A DNA stretch of 64,000 nt from Lanius collurio. Taxonomy: Eukaryota; Chordata; Aves; Passeriformes; Laniidae. Positions 13,901-25,900 of this stretch are shown piece by piece (within the stretch, counting starts at the first letter, position 1; every line of letters starts with the position of its first letter). The notes below the pieces were generated by a model. The model was given only the letters and a program-made list of their open reading frames with translations. It did not search any database and was not told the origin of the DNA. The DNA lies in assembly GCA_020086605.1 (NCBI GenBank), contig JACBWW010000050.1, positions 3,666,870-3,730,869 of the forward strand, read 5' to 3'. The translations under genes were made by a program, and so were the position numbers.

Positions 13901-16900
13901 GTGCCCCGCAGCTCCCTGTGCTCCGCCTGCCGCCTCATCCAGTACCGGGTGCTCCGTGAGCCCCCCTTTGCAGACGGGTCCCCTGCCACCCCCCTGCAGC
14001 CACAGCGCCACTTTGTCGACACGTGAGTGGCCAGGCTGCTCTGTCTTGGGCTCAGGGGGGTGTCTGAGTCAGGCTGGGGTCCCTCCTCGTGTCTTTGTCT
14101 CTTTGAACCCCTGCATGGTTTGGCCTCTGTTTTGTTTTGCCTCCTGTCCCCCCGCACTGGGGGTTACTGCATCCAGTGCCACCAAGCATGGCCCACCACG
14201 CCAGCACAACCCTTGTGCATGAGCCCAGGTTAACTTAGAAGGAGCTCATTAAACACAGAAACATTTTCCCCAGCAATATAACCCGTAAAATTACATTTTC
14301 CCCAACAATACATTTCTCCCATCAGTGCAACCAGTAAAACGATTACTCAAGCTAATGCCACTTCTCCCCAGCTCAGACCCTTGGGAAATAAACAGTGTGA
14401 CCTAAAAGACTCTCTTCCCACACGCTCTGCCTCTGGCTGAGTGTGAAGACACGTCAGGTTGGGATACTGCACGGACACACAGGTGGTATCTATAGCTGTG
14501 GCAAGCAAATCTCAATGTTGCAGACGCTGCTGTTCCCTCAAGTTCTCTCTGTTCCTGCAGGGAAGTCGTGCCTGGACAGGTGTACCGCTACCAGGTGCAG
14601 GTGGTCTCTGGGGCAACCTCAGGAGAAGCCTCCCCACCGCTCGTCCACGTGCACGGAACACCCTACTGTGGGGACGGCAAGGTGACCACGTAAGTCGAAA
14701 AACTCAAGCTCTCAGCTGAGGTTCTCTAAGCTGTCAGGTCAGCCTGCCCCAAAGGGAAGCAGCAGGTGGGTCCCCCACACACGGGTGCACAGCTGAAGGT
14801 GCTGCACCCCATCCCTGCAGCAGACTGAGCTGTAAGAGGCTGCGTTTTGTAAGATGCCGTGTGCACGGGAGATGGAGGTGGTCTTTTCGAGAGGCGTGCC
14901 CTGCGTGAGGGGTCCGACCTGAACATCCTCTGTTCTTGACTTCAGTGCTCGGATTCTGGCCCATCTCAGTGCACTGTTGCAGGGCCTGACCCGAAGGATC
15001 TGTCTCTGGCAGTGGGCAGTACAGCTTTTCACACAGGGCCCTGCAGAAGTAGGTTCTGCAATAAGCTCAGTCCCACGCCGTGTGGTGCCTTTATAGAGCT
15101 GTCCAGTCTCTGCTCACAGACCCCAGATAATGAGGGATGCACCACCTCTGCAGTGAGAGAGCCCAATGCTTCACCTGCTCTGCCTGGGAGATCATCATTT
15201 CATATTTTAGCTTTTTCAGACTTCAACTTTCAGGATACTCAGGATCACTTTCATTTGAAACCAGTTTTCTTAGCAGTGTGAGGAAAGGGAGAGGAATCTT
15301 CTGTCTCTCCCTTCTCCAGCTCCCACTGAAACCCCAACCCCATTTCAGAATATCCTGCCCTCTCCAACACTTGTTTCTCCAGCAATAAGTCTTCCTTATG
15401 CTTAGTTCTCTACTTATTCCATTCTCCCATAGTTCTTGCCTCAGCTCTTAGAGGAAAGTCACAGTACAATCATGTCTGCTCCCAAATGTTGTGATTTTAA
15501 CCTCCTTTTATCCCCTGGCAAGGTGTTTTCTCTTGTCTATCTAAGTCCATGTGTGGTTCTTCCTTTCGAACTGCTTCTGCAGAAATAGAACCATGACAAA
15601 GGCTCCTCACTCGTGGCTGGGCAGGAGCACAGGGATGTTGAGTCAAAGGTGCTATTAATACATCTGGCTGTTGCCCTTCTAGGAGCCTGGAGGAGGAATG
15701 TGACGATGGGGACTTGCTGGATGGAGATGGTTGTTCCAGGAAGTGTAAAAAGGAAAAAGGCTTCAACTGCGTTGGTGAGTCCAAGAGGACTGAGACAGGT
15801 CCAAATGGATTGACTCCTTTCGAGGCAGGAGTCAGAGCTGTATGTAATTCACCCTGCTCCTTGGAGCAGAGGGCGATGCACCTCATCATAACCGAACCTG
15901 GATTCGCAGCCAGAGCGATCCACGGATCTTGTCAGGCCCTTGTGGGGGGGAAACCCCAGGCTAAAGAGACAGCAAACCTCCTGTAACAGGGTGTGAGTGC
16001 CTGGAGCCTGGTTTGTCAGCAGCTCCCCCCTGTTGTCCCTGCAGGAGAGCCAAGCCTGTGCTATGTTCATGACGGGGACGGTGTGTGTGAGCCCTTCGAG
16101 AGGAGCAGCAGCATCCTGGACTGTGGCCCATACACTCCTGAGGGGTACGTGGATCTGTGGGCAGTGAAAGCCTACGCCTCCCAGCAGGATGCAAAGTCCT
16201 GCCCTGCCTCCTTGGTCACTGGAGAGCCTGTTGTGAAGGTGAGTGAAGGCATGGACAAAAACAAACTGAAAAAAACCCCACTTTTATGGGGTGGTCTGTG
16301 CTGGGGAAGGCACAAACAAAGCCAGCTCTGGAGGCATTCACTGTTCACTGCATTCCCAGCCAGGGAGTGAGTGGCAGACCTGGGTGTTTCTCGCACTCCT
16401 CTCGCATCAGTCCTGAGTTCAGGAACTGCAGTTGGTGGAGAGGTGCTTCATCATGGCAGGGATGAAAAACTCAAGCTCTCAGCTGAGGTTCTCTAAGCTG
16501 TCAGGTCACCCTGCCCCAAAGGGAAGCAGCAGGTGGGTCCTCCACACACGGGTGCACAGCTGAAGGTGCTGCACCCAATCCCTGCAGCAGACTGAGCTGT
16601 AAAAGGCTGCATTTTGTAAGATCCCAGCCACGCATTTCACTGAGCAGTGACCACCCCATCCCACCAGCCAAACTCGGAGCGTGTGACTTGTCCCACGGCT
16701 GGCTTAAAAAAACCCCAAACCCATAAGTCTAATACCGTATAAGGTCAGGGCCTGAAAGGATGAAATCACACACACATCAGCATCTGTATGGCTCCCAAGC
16801 CCTCTGATCTGAAGCCAAGGAAAAATCAATGGGAGAATTCCCATCTTTCATATGGGCTTTGGAGCAGAGCCTGGAGGGGATTTTGCCTGATCGGTGTTAA

Positions 16901-19900
16901 CGTGGTGTGTATGTTCTTTCGTAGCAGGCAGGAGAATGGCAAGAAATACGTAAAGAGATCATATTTAGCCCTCTACATGTGTGTTTCTACTGACTTGATA
17001 TGAGGAACAATCTCCTTGAGACCTGCAGCATGATTAAACTGCCCAGATGTCTAATGAGGTGCCTTGGGCTCAGGTGTCTGCTCCTTGACAGTGACACCTG
17101 TATCTCCCAGGTTTTGTTTGCCAGGCCTGTGGGGATGCCTGGGGTGCCACAGGGCATTGAATGGAGCAGAGGAGTGTTATTCAGGCAAATGAATCGTGCC
17201 TTTGTATCTCTTGAGCCCAGCCAAAATCAGGATGCCCTGGTCTCACTGCCAGCTCACAGCTTGGCTTGCTGTTTGTTACTCAGCCCCACAGACACCACGA
17301 AATGCTTGAACAATGCATTTACAGCACTCCAAAAATGGTAAAGGCCTTCTGTGCACACATGTGGGCAGTGAGATGTCACTTAGGATGTAGCTTTCTAACT
17401 CTTCACGCCAGGAGCCGCCTTGGGGTCCTTCTCAACATTTGTTGAATCTTCCTTGAGGTTTTGTAGGTGCTGTTTTTCTCTCCTTCCCTTGCAGCCTGCT
17501 GGATTGACACAAATCTCTTCTTCCAGGTGTGTAAATCCCACCTTCATGAGGTGCCAAAGGACCTTTTGCAGGCTGCTTGGTTTCCCTGTGCTCCCAGCCC
17601 AGAGAATGCTCAGGACCCAAATGAGGAGAAGATGCTCTTGGGCAATGAGGGAGTTTGGCTCAAGGTAAGTGAGTTCACATGGTCAGGCACAAAGGGTTTG
17701 TTTGTCTTTACCCAGCACTGGTGACAAAACCCAGCATTTTCTGTCCTGTAGCAGCTACAGCAACCTTTAAAACTACTCGTATAGTGCTTCATAGCCTACT
17801 GAACTCCTTACAAAATCCCTAAATACCTGTGCTTGGATCTTGCACAGATGCCCCTTCCCACTGTGAACAGCAAACCCATCCTGGGGCAGATTGCCAGGAG
17901 GAGGACTGTGCATGAAACCAAAACACCCCAGAAGTGCCTCGAGGCTGAGAAACAGCTTGTTTCTGACTCTGCCCTGCAGTCAAGCTGTGCTTTAACACCC
18001 ACAAAGGGTAGGCACAGGCTGTGTTTGAGGTCCTGGCTGCCTTTGGTTCCTCGTGGCTGGGAGGAGCAGCAGAGGGCAGCGGGATGCCCTCTGCCATCCT
18101 TGAGGGGTCCTGAGCACCCCAAGCCCACAGCAATCAGCCTGGCATGCAGGTCCTTCTGACGACTCCAGACCAGAGGTGGCACTTCTGTGCCCCAAGAGGC
18201 TGGTCCTGCAACCCAGCAGGTGCTCAGAGGCTGCCCTTGGGAGGGTCCAACCCCTCTGTCCCTGCAGGGGAGGAAGGGAGAGCTGAGGGCTAGGCCACTG
18301 AGATTTTTACAGCATTGGGTTTCTGACCACAGGCACAGTTTAGAGGTTTTGTGGCTGCTGCCTGGTGTTGCTGGAAAGCCCAGGCTCTGGCATGCTGCTC
18401 CCTCTGTGCTCTGAGGGGCAGCCTGCCCTGTTTTGTTCGAGGTTCTCTAGAGAAGGCCTCTTTCCAAGGATGCTCAGACAGCTCAGTGAATCATCAAACC
18501 CGAGTCAATGTAAACTTAGGTATTGCTCTGAGGTCCTGTCTCTCCAAAGCAACTTCCTTTAACCTTCTTGCAGTTTTCCCTCTCTTCCTCATCTGTGTGC
18601 TCACAACCCACTTTCCTGCTGCAGTCTCTGGCCATGACAACGTGCCTTCTTTCTTTCTTTGCTAAGGAGAGAGCAGGAATCCTCCCCCTCTGCCTCACCT
18701 AGACGAAAGCTGGCTTTCCACGTCTCAGCAGGGGTTAAAACATGTTACAGTTTTATTGGAGCTTGTGGTCAGTTCTCTTCCTCTGTGGATGTTTATACTA
18801 AAGACTTTCATTACTGGTTCTCCGTGCTCTCTCTAGGAGTGCTATTATTTTCCGCCCATAAAATTATTTATGGACTAGTAATAAATATGCCTTTCTTTCC
18901 TTTTTTTTTTTTAAAGAGTTGGCCTGATTGGTAACATATTGGGTTAGGAAAGACAGCTTTTTTGTGGACAATTTGCCTAGCATAGTTGCCTGCCCAGACA
19001 GGAATGGTGCTGTTGATGCCCATGTGTACCCACGTGCAGGGGGTGTTTGGTATCCAGCAACTGCCAGGGCCATTTTACAGCTGTTGCACCTGTGTCACTC
19101 GGGTTAGAGCTGCACCACAAAACTCATCAGATGGCAGGAATCACCTCCTACAGTGTTTCTGAAGAGGTGGCACCAATGAACAAGGGAAAAGGCTGGGTCA
19201 GAGGCTTGTGGAATGGTTAGGTTTGGAAAGGAGCTCAAATCCCCTCTAGCTCGCACCCCACTGCCATGAGCAGAGACCTCTTCCACTAGACCAGGTTGCT
19301 CAGAGCCCTGTCAGACCTTGAACGTTGCCAGGGATCCACAACAGCTCTGGAAAAGTGGTGCCAGTGCTTTACCATGCTCTCTGTCGTGCTGTAATTAGGC
19401 TGGGGGTGAGAGATGTGTGTCTGTGCCACCGAAGGGAGCATCTGCTGTGCCCCTCAGGTCTGTCTGCACATGGGCATCGTTACCATTTGCAGATGTCCAG
19501 CCATGCTTTGGTCTCAGTTTTTTAATACATCTGACGAGGAAAGACATCAAAATCACTTGTAAGCAAGTCAGGATGTGTAGTGCAGGAAGTTGAATAAGAA
19601 AGGGGGAGAGGGAGGGAGAAAAATGAAGAAGATAGCCTGCTATGGCCAAGCACATAATATGTATTGAAATGGATTGGGATGTTAATCAAGTCAGCTGCTG
19701 TTGGCCTAACTTGGGCCAGTGTCTTTCAGCCTCATGCAGATGCACTGTAGGAAGGGAAGGACTGAACTCCCCACCCCAAGATGTAGGCCAGGGAAAGCCT
19801 CACCTGACTTCTCCAACTACCTCTCCTCCCCTGAGGGACCATGCTTGGAGGCTGGGCTAAAATCAGCCATGTCCTTGGGGCTTCACAGCTGTAGGTCTGT

Positions 19901-22900
19901 CTTGGGGGGTGCTCCTTGTCTGTGAGCGCTGCTGGCTCTTCTCTCTTCTCCTCCCTTCTTGCTTTCCTGTTTCTTTTCCTTCTTCGCCCACTTCTCTCAC
20001 CCAGGGAGACAGCAGGGATATACCAAATAAAAATGTTTGAGCCCTCTGGTCCACTCCTTGCAGCCAGGTCAGCCCTGTAAGTGAGCGAGCCCTGGCTAAG
20101 GGAGTGAGGAGACAGCAGTGGGGCCTCTCTCATGGGGCTTTTGCTGCTGAGCACCTCCCTGCAGGGTGGGACCCCTGGGCTGGAGCCCAAGGTTTTCTCC
20201 TGTTCCCGTGCGTGAACAATGCCTGACGTGGCACAAACCACCCTGAGGCTAGGCTGCCATCGCAGATCTGTGGTTGTCCCCTCCGTTCCCACAGTCTGCT
20301 CCTTGGGCTGTGCCTGGCCAGCCAGGACTTGTCTTCTTCCCAACTACACCTTTGCCTCGAATTTCTGGGCTTCCTTCACGCCAGCACTCAACAAAACCGC
20401 GGTGTTGGGTGGATTTTGATCCAAACACATCTCGGCACTGGGGGGGAGGGGGGGTACCAGGGTGGGGGAGAAAAACATGTCTGTCTTCTCACTTCCAAAG
20501 AATATCTGCTCTGCCATGACTGATGCCATGAGTGTCCCAGCTACTTCCAGCTGCCTTCAGGGTTGTAGACAAGTGGCAAGTTGCTGGCTCTTCCAGCAGG
20601 CAGGGCTTCTTCCCACAAACCTTTCCATGTGCTGTCTGGTGGACAGTTTGCCGTTTCAGTGGGTGCTGGGGACATTCTTTGGGCTTGTTTTGTTTTTTGT
20701 CTTTTTTGAGGGCTTTTTAATTGGAAGTATTTTGGTGGTAGCTGTTTTCTCTGGGCACCTCGCTTGCCTGGCCAGCTCTGTGTGGGGTGGGAGTCAGAGC
20801 CTGGTGAAGGGAGAGCAGGAAAGAGGTTATCCAGGTCTTGCCCAATTTAAAGAGTAGCAAATGTAGATGCTGTGAAGATGATGTAAATTTATGTCAACGT
20901 GGGACTGAATAGGTGAGGAGAAGGCTAGCAAAAGGGAGAAGGGAAATTAGGAGGGAAAGGACTGTTTTGGCTCCCTCCTTTCCCCCTCCCCTGCCCCCCA
21001 CCTTTGCACCCATTTGCAGCCCTGCAGGGTCTCTGACCCCTTATGCCCTCTCCTGCTGTCCCACTGCTCTCCCTCTTTCTCTCACCTATATGGGATCTGA
21101 GAAGCTGTATTTGGTGTGCCTGCTCTCAGAGTGCCTCCTGCCCTCTCTCCTAGGTTTGCTTTGAGAGACCTGCAGTGCCCACCTCTCTCCTGGTCTTCCT
21201 GGCCTCCTCTGGCACCGTCCCAAGCCAGCAGCACAAGCCCATGGTTGCCGTCCAGCTGACTGACACCGATGGGCAGAACCGCTCTTTAGGTGAGCAGCCT
21301 GTGACACCAGCAGGGACACCCTGAGCTGCCACCACGGCTGTCATCTCTCTGCTGTGCCCCTTCAGCCCTCCAAGCCGGTCTGTTGGCATATGGGGGGGCA
21401 CAGATGTAAACCACAAGCCATTCCCAGGAGCTGGACGAGTCACTTCTCTCTTTGCCCTGTCTCGCAGGGATGTACGAGCTGTCGTGTCAGCACAACCCCC
21501 TCGTCATCGATGTGGCCCACAGCCAGGAGGACCCATCCCCACAGGTTGCTTCGGTGCTTCTCAACTTCTCCTCTGCACTTGTGGGCATCGCAGCCGTGGC
21601 CTTGCGGACCTTGGCTCAGCCTGGCTCCTCTGGGCCCCTCAGCAGCTGCCTCCTGCAGCACGAGGAGGCTTGTGGCCATCAGTGCTACAGGTACGGCCTC
21701 CTCGGGGCACGTCCCAGTGGCCACCCAGGGTCACTGCTCTCCTCTGGGAATTTGTGTTTGAATTCTGCAGTGTTTGCCTTCTTGTTGAGCACTTTGCAGC
21801 TCTCCTCAGGTGGCTTTGGAGGTGTTGTTGGGAGATTTGGTGTAATGGGTCTCGGTTCGCTTATCCTGCTGGAGGGAGCGGGGAGGCAGAAAACCGGATT
21901 TTGTGTATGGCCTCTGTGCCTGTGCAAAACCATGCTAAAGGACAAGTTCCTGGTGGGAAAACCAGGAGGAGTTTGAGAATGGCTGAGAAGTTATCACTGG
22001 GGGGGTTGCTAAAGCCTCACAAGGCAGCGGGTGAGGGGCAGAAGGGGCAGCGCTCTCCGAGCGGGGTGTGCAGGCAAAAGGACGGGTGAGGACTGGTGCC
22101 CAAACAGACCAACCTCACCCAGGCTGAAGGAGTGTGCTGAGCAGAGGTGTAGGCCCGAGGAGGGGTGCAGGGGTGGTGCCTGGGGGCTGGAAGGGTGGAG
22201 GGGATGAGGACAGCCAGATCTGCCAAGTCTGGCTTCGCTTTCGGGTCATGGGCTCCCTGAGTTACTCAAACCACACCAGTGGGAGTTCTGATTTTTGAGT
22301 TCAGCTTTGGGGTTGTTAAGCACAAAAGGGCTTTGTCTAAGGTCATCTCATCGCTGCTCTTGTCATGTTCCTTCTGTTGATGGCCCTGGATGGGTGAATG
22401 TCCCTGATACCAAATGAGTGTGTGCGTGTGTTTTTCTTAAAGCCTGTGAGATTGTGGTACAGTTGATTTATGTAGAGTTCTGGAAGCCATGAATATCCTG
22501 AAGTTACTTCAAACTCTTTTTTTTTTTTTTTTTTTTTAAGTGCATGTGTGATTTATACAGAAACATAAATCTTAGTGAGTCAGAATATAAATATTATTCT
22601 CAGCCTTACATTAAAAGATCAGTGTTCACCTGAAATGCAGCGTGTTTCCTCCTGGTAACTGTTACAGCAATGTACCCACATGCTTCTAAGACCCTGGCCA
22701 ACTGATGTGGTTTTTCAATTACATTTTCTCATCCCTTAAAATAATTTTGCATTCTTGTTGCTTGAGAGCTTCCCCCTTCCCCTGAGAAGTGGCTGCAAGG
22801 AGGAAAAGACTCACTGGTCACAGCTAAGCAGTGACTGGGAATGAGGAGATGCCCATATAGGGGCAAATAGAGAGGAAAATAGATGTTTTCCTCATAAAAG

Positions 22901-25900
22901 TCTCATTATAGCTGGAGCACAAGCCAGTTCCCATATTGCCAAAGCACACCAAGCTGTGTCCCTTTTCCAGGGGCACAGCAGGATGCTCGTGTCTCCTCTT
23001 CCTCTTGTTGCCCTCCCATGGGCTCCCCATGGCCTTGAGTTCACAGCAATACTCTGAATTGCAGGGTTATGTGTGTGTCCTTAGCAAATACTCAAAGTAA
23101 ATCAGAGTTCCCAGAGTTTTTGGAGCAAAAAAAAAAAAAAATCTATTTAGAGTATTGATTTTAGGAATTAAAGTCTTGAATATTTGGGNATGGCTGTGAT
23201 GGTGCTGATAAAGGAAGCAATCAAGGCAATGTCTGCAGGTTGGGTTGATATATATTCCTTAAGATTATTGGTATACTTGAGAAAATCAGACAGCTTTCAG
23301 TGATGTGAGCTCCTCTTCAGGTCTGGAACAGCAGCAGCATACTTCAAAGCTAGGTGTGGGATGGGCACAGCTGCTCAGAATTTGAGCTGATGGGTCTCAG
23401 ATCACTTCCAAAATAAAATCTAGTGGGTATTTGTAGGATTAGGGGTGTTGTTAATCACAGAGAAAACAGTGCTAAGTTAGTCGTCTTTGGGGACAAGGAG
23501 AAAGGTAATTAATCTAACCCAAACCTTTCTATTATTTCTAAAAGATATCTCCATGCCCATATAGAACATGTGCATGAGTGTTTATATATGTGATGCCTAT
23601 AAAAGTAAATATTTTGCTGTTATGACCTGTAATTACCAATCTCTTATGTGTAACTACCCTATGTAACATTTTGTGTTCGTAATACATGAGAAACTTGCTG
23701 ATAATCTTGATCTACTTTTTCTACCACACTGCTGGTTACGTTTCTGAACTGGTGGAAAACCAAAATGTCCCCGGTAGCGCTCAAGGGGGATTAGCGCTTC
23801 GTTTAATTGTTACTTAATAACAGCAGTGTCCCGACTGCCAAGGCTGCCCCAGACAGCGTGCTGCCTCTCCACCAGCACCAGCAGAGCTGCTCCAGCCAAG
23901 CACTTGGCCTGGATGCATTGCGAGGATGCCGTGGCAGAGGATGCCAAACCAGCGCCGCGATGGGCGCGGGCTCCGTAACTCAGCGTCCTGACCACGGGCT
24001 GTGAGGGTGCTGAGGCCCTGGCACAGGCTGCCCGGAGAAGCTGTGGCTGCTCCATCCCTGGAAGTTGTTCCAGGCCAGTTTAGAGGGGGCTTAGAGCAGC
24101 CTGGTCTGCTGGAAAGGTGCATGTCCTTGTGTACCCATTGGGTGGTGAGGAAGGGGGTGGAATGGAGAAGTGAGGCTGCACAGAGGGCAAGAGACAAACA
24201 CACCAGGAAGTTTGGGACAGGGGCTCAATCGCTGGGTGGTGGAACTGGGAATGGGAGCAAGTACAAGCCAGGGGCACAGGCAGGGAGCAGAGCAACTGCC
24301 CAGAGAAGGTGACTGCGGGAGGGGAGGGGAGAGGGCTACAATTGGTACCAGATGCCCTCAGAAGCTAATGACCTGACAAACGCTGCACTCATAAAACAAA
24401 TTCTTTAAAAAGGAAGCAAATGGAAATATAAGCTAGTGAAAGAATTTGCAGCAGCTGCCCTGAAACCATTTCTCACTTCATAAACAGGTCTGCATTGAAA
24501 AAACAGCCCCTTTCTTCTTGTTCTCCTTTGTGGTCCCCTCCTGTGCCCACCGGCTCTTTCAGGGCTGTGGCCTGCAGGTTTCCACCATGTCTTTGGCTCG
24601 GTGGACTTGTCCAGAGTCAACAGCACATTGCGTTCCCTTAACATCTGCGTCGGCATCGATTTGGGTTTTTGGGGGTTTGCTGGTTTTGTTTTTTTGGTTT
24701 TTTTTTTTTTTGTGTGTGTGTGTCTTTTGTGGTATTTCTAGCTCTGTGCATCCTTGGCTGGAAACATTGAGTAAAGGCAAGAGGCAGAGGCCTCTGCCTC
24801 GCTGGGAGAAAGGCAGTGCCTGAAAACAGCCAGCAGCCCTGTGCCAAGCAGGGAGCAGAGGAGAGCGAGGCGTTGAGGTACAGCTCCCTCCCTTCTCTCC
24901 CCAGTTATTGCCTGAACACGCAGCACCTCTGTCCCTGACTGGGCAGGGCTGAGGGCAGCTGTTGCCCCTATATCACTGATAAAGCCAGACTGATGGATGA
25001 CCAGGGCATGGGAGCTGTTGTATTGCCCCAGGTCTTGTCCCAGTTCCATCCCAGGCAATTAATTGACTGGCTGCATTTCACTGATGGAGACTGTAACCCT
25101 TTAGCCAGTGCTGGTTCTCATTATGGAATTGTGATGCTTGAATAATTAGTACCTAATGTCTGCTCCTCAGTGGGAAGCTGCTGCAGGGAGGAGGAGGTGT
25201 GGGTGATGCATTGCAAACTTTCCTGGGACCTCTTATACCTTGCAGTGGTGCCCAGGGGAAGGTCACCCCTCCCTTTAGCTACATCTCACCTCGGTGGCCA
25301 CAGCTGAGGCTGTGGAGCTGGACAGGTGCGTGTTGAGATGGTCTGTGCTGGCCTGTGGGAAGAGCAGAGGTGCTGAAGACCATCGGAGCAGAGGGGGAGA
25401 AGGTGACAGGAGTGGGATTGAGGAGCCAACTGTCTATCCAGCTCCTCCCTTCCACCACAGGCTGTGGTGTAGCTGTGTGGATAATGAAGGGGAGCTGCAC
25501 AGGACCTGAAGAACGTCTCAAAGATGATTCCCTAATATTTGCAGAGGTTTCCTCTTAGCTAAACCTTTCCTTGCAGTTACATTCTCCAGTGTCCTATACA
25601 GAGTTTGACATATCTGATTCAAAAGTTACACAAAGATATGCCTTCTGCCTCCCCTCTCCTTATCACCTCCCTCCTTTTGTTCTCTTGGTCTACCTGCAAT
25701 GACCCCTTTGGTGCTGGGCAGTGTGCACACTCTGTGCCTGTGTGCAGGCAGCACAAATTTTGGAATATCATTGAGCTGGGCTTCCTTTCATCAGCTTGGG
25801 AGAACATGGTGGAGGTGGGTGAGAAGGTGTGGGGTGGGATGAAGTCCAGCTAAGAACAGAGCTGTGACGCTCTCCTGGCATCATTGTCAGGAGACTTCAA

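Larger units (their letters stand above)
17665..21153. other. PAPPA2 intron 9
   Basis: Phase-0 intron of 3489 bp. Contains a CR1 fragment at about 19205-19355, an A/T-rich stretch with T12 at about 18900-18912, and a G-rich stretch at 20440-20467 (ggggggagggggggg-like). No coding signal. Confidence 0.75.

Noticed and set aside
19732..20343. 203-residue minus-strand open frame in intron 9
   Set aside because: Arg/Lys/Glu-rich translation of a polypyrimidine stretch. No motif, and no evidence of a gene.
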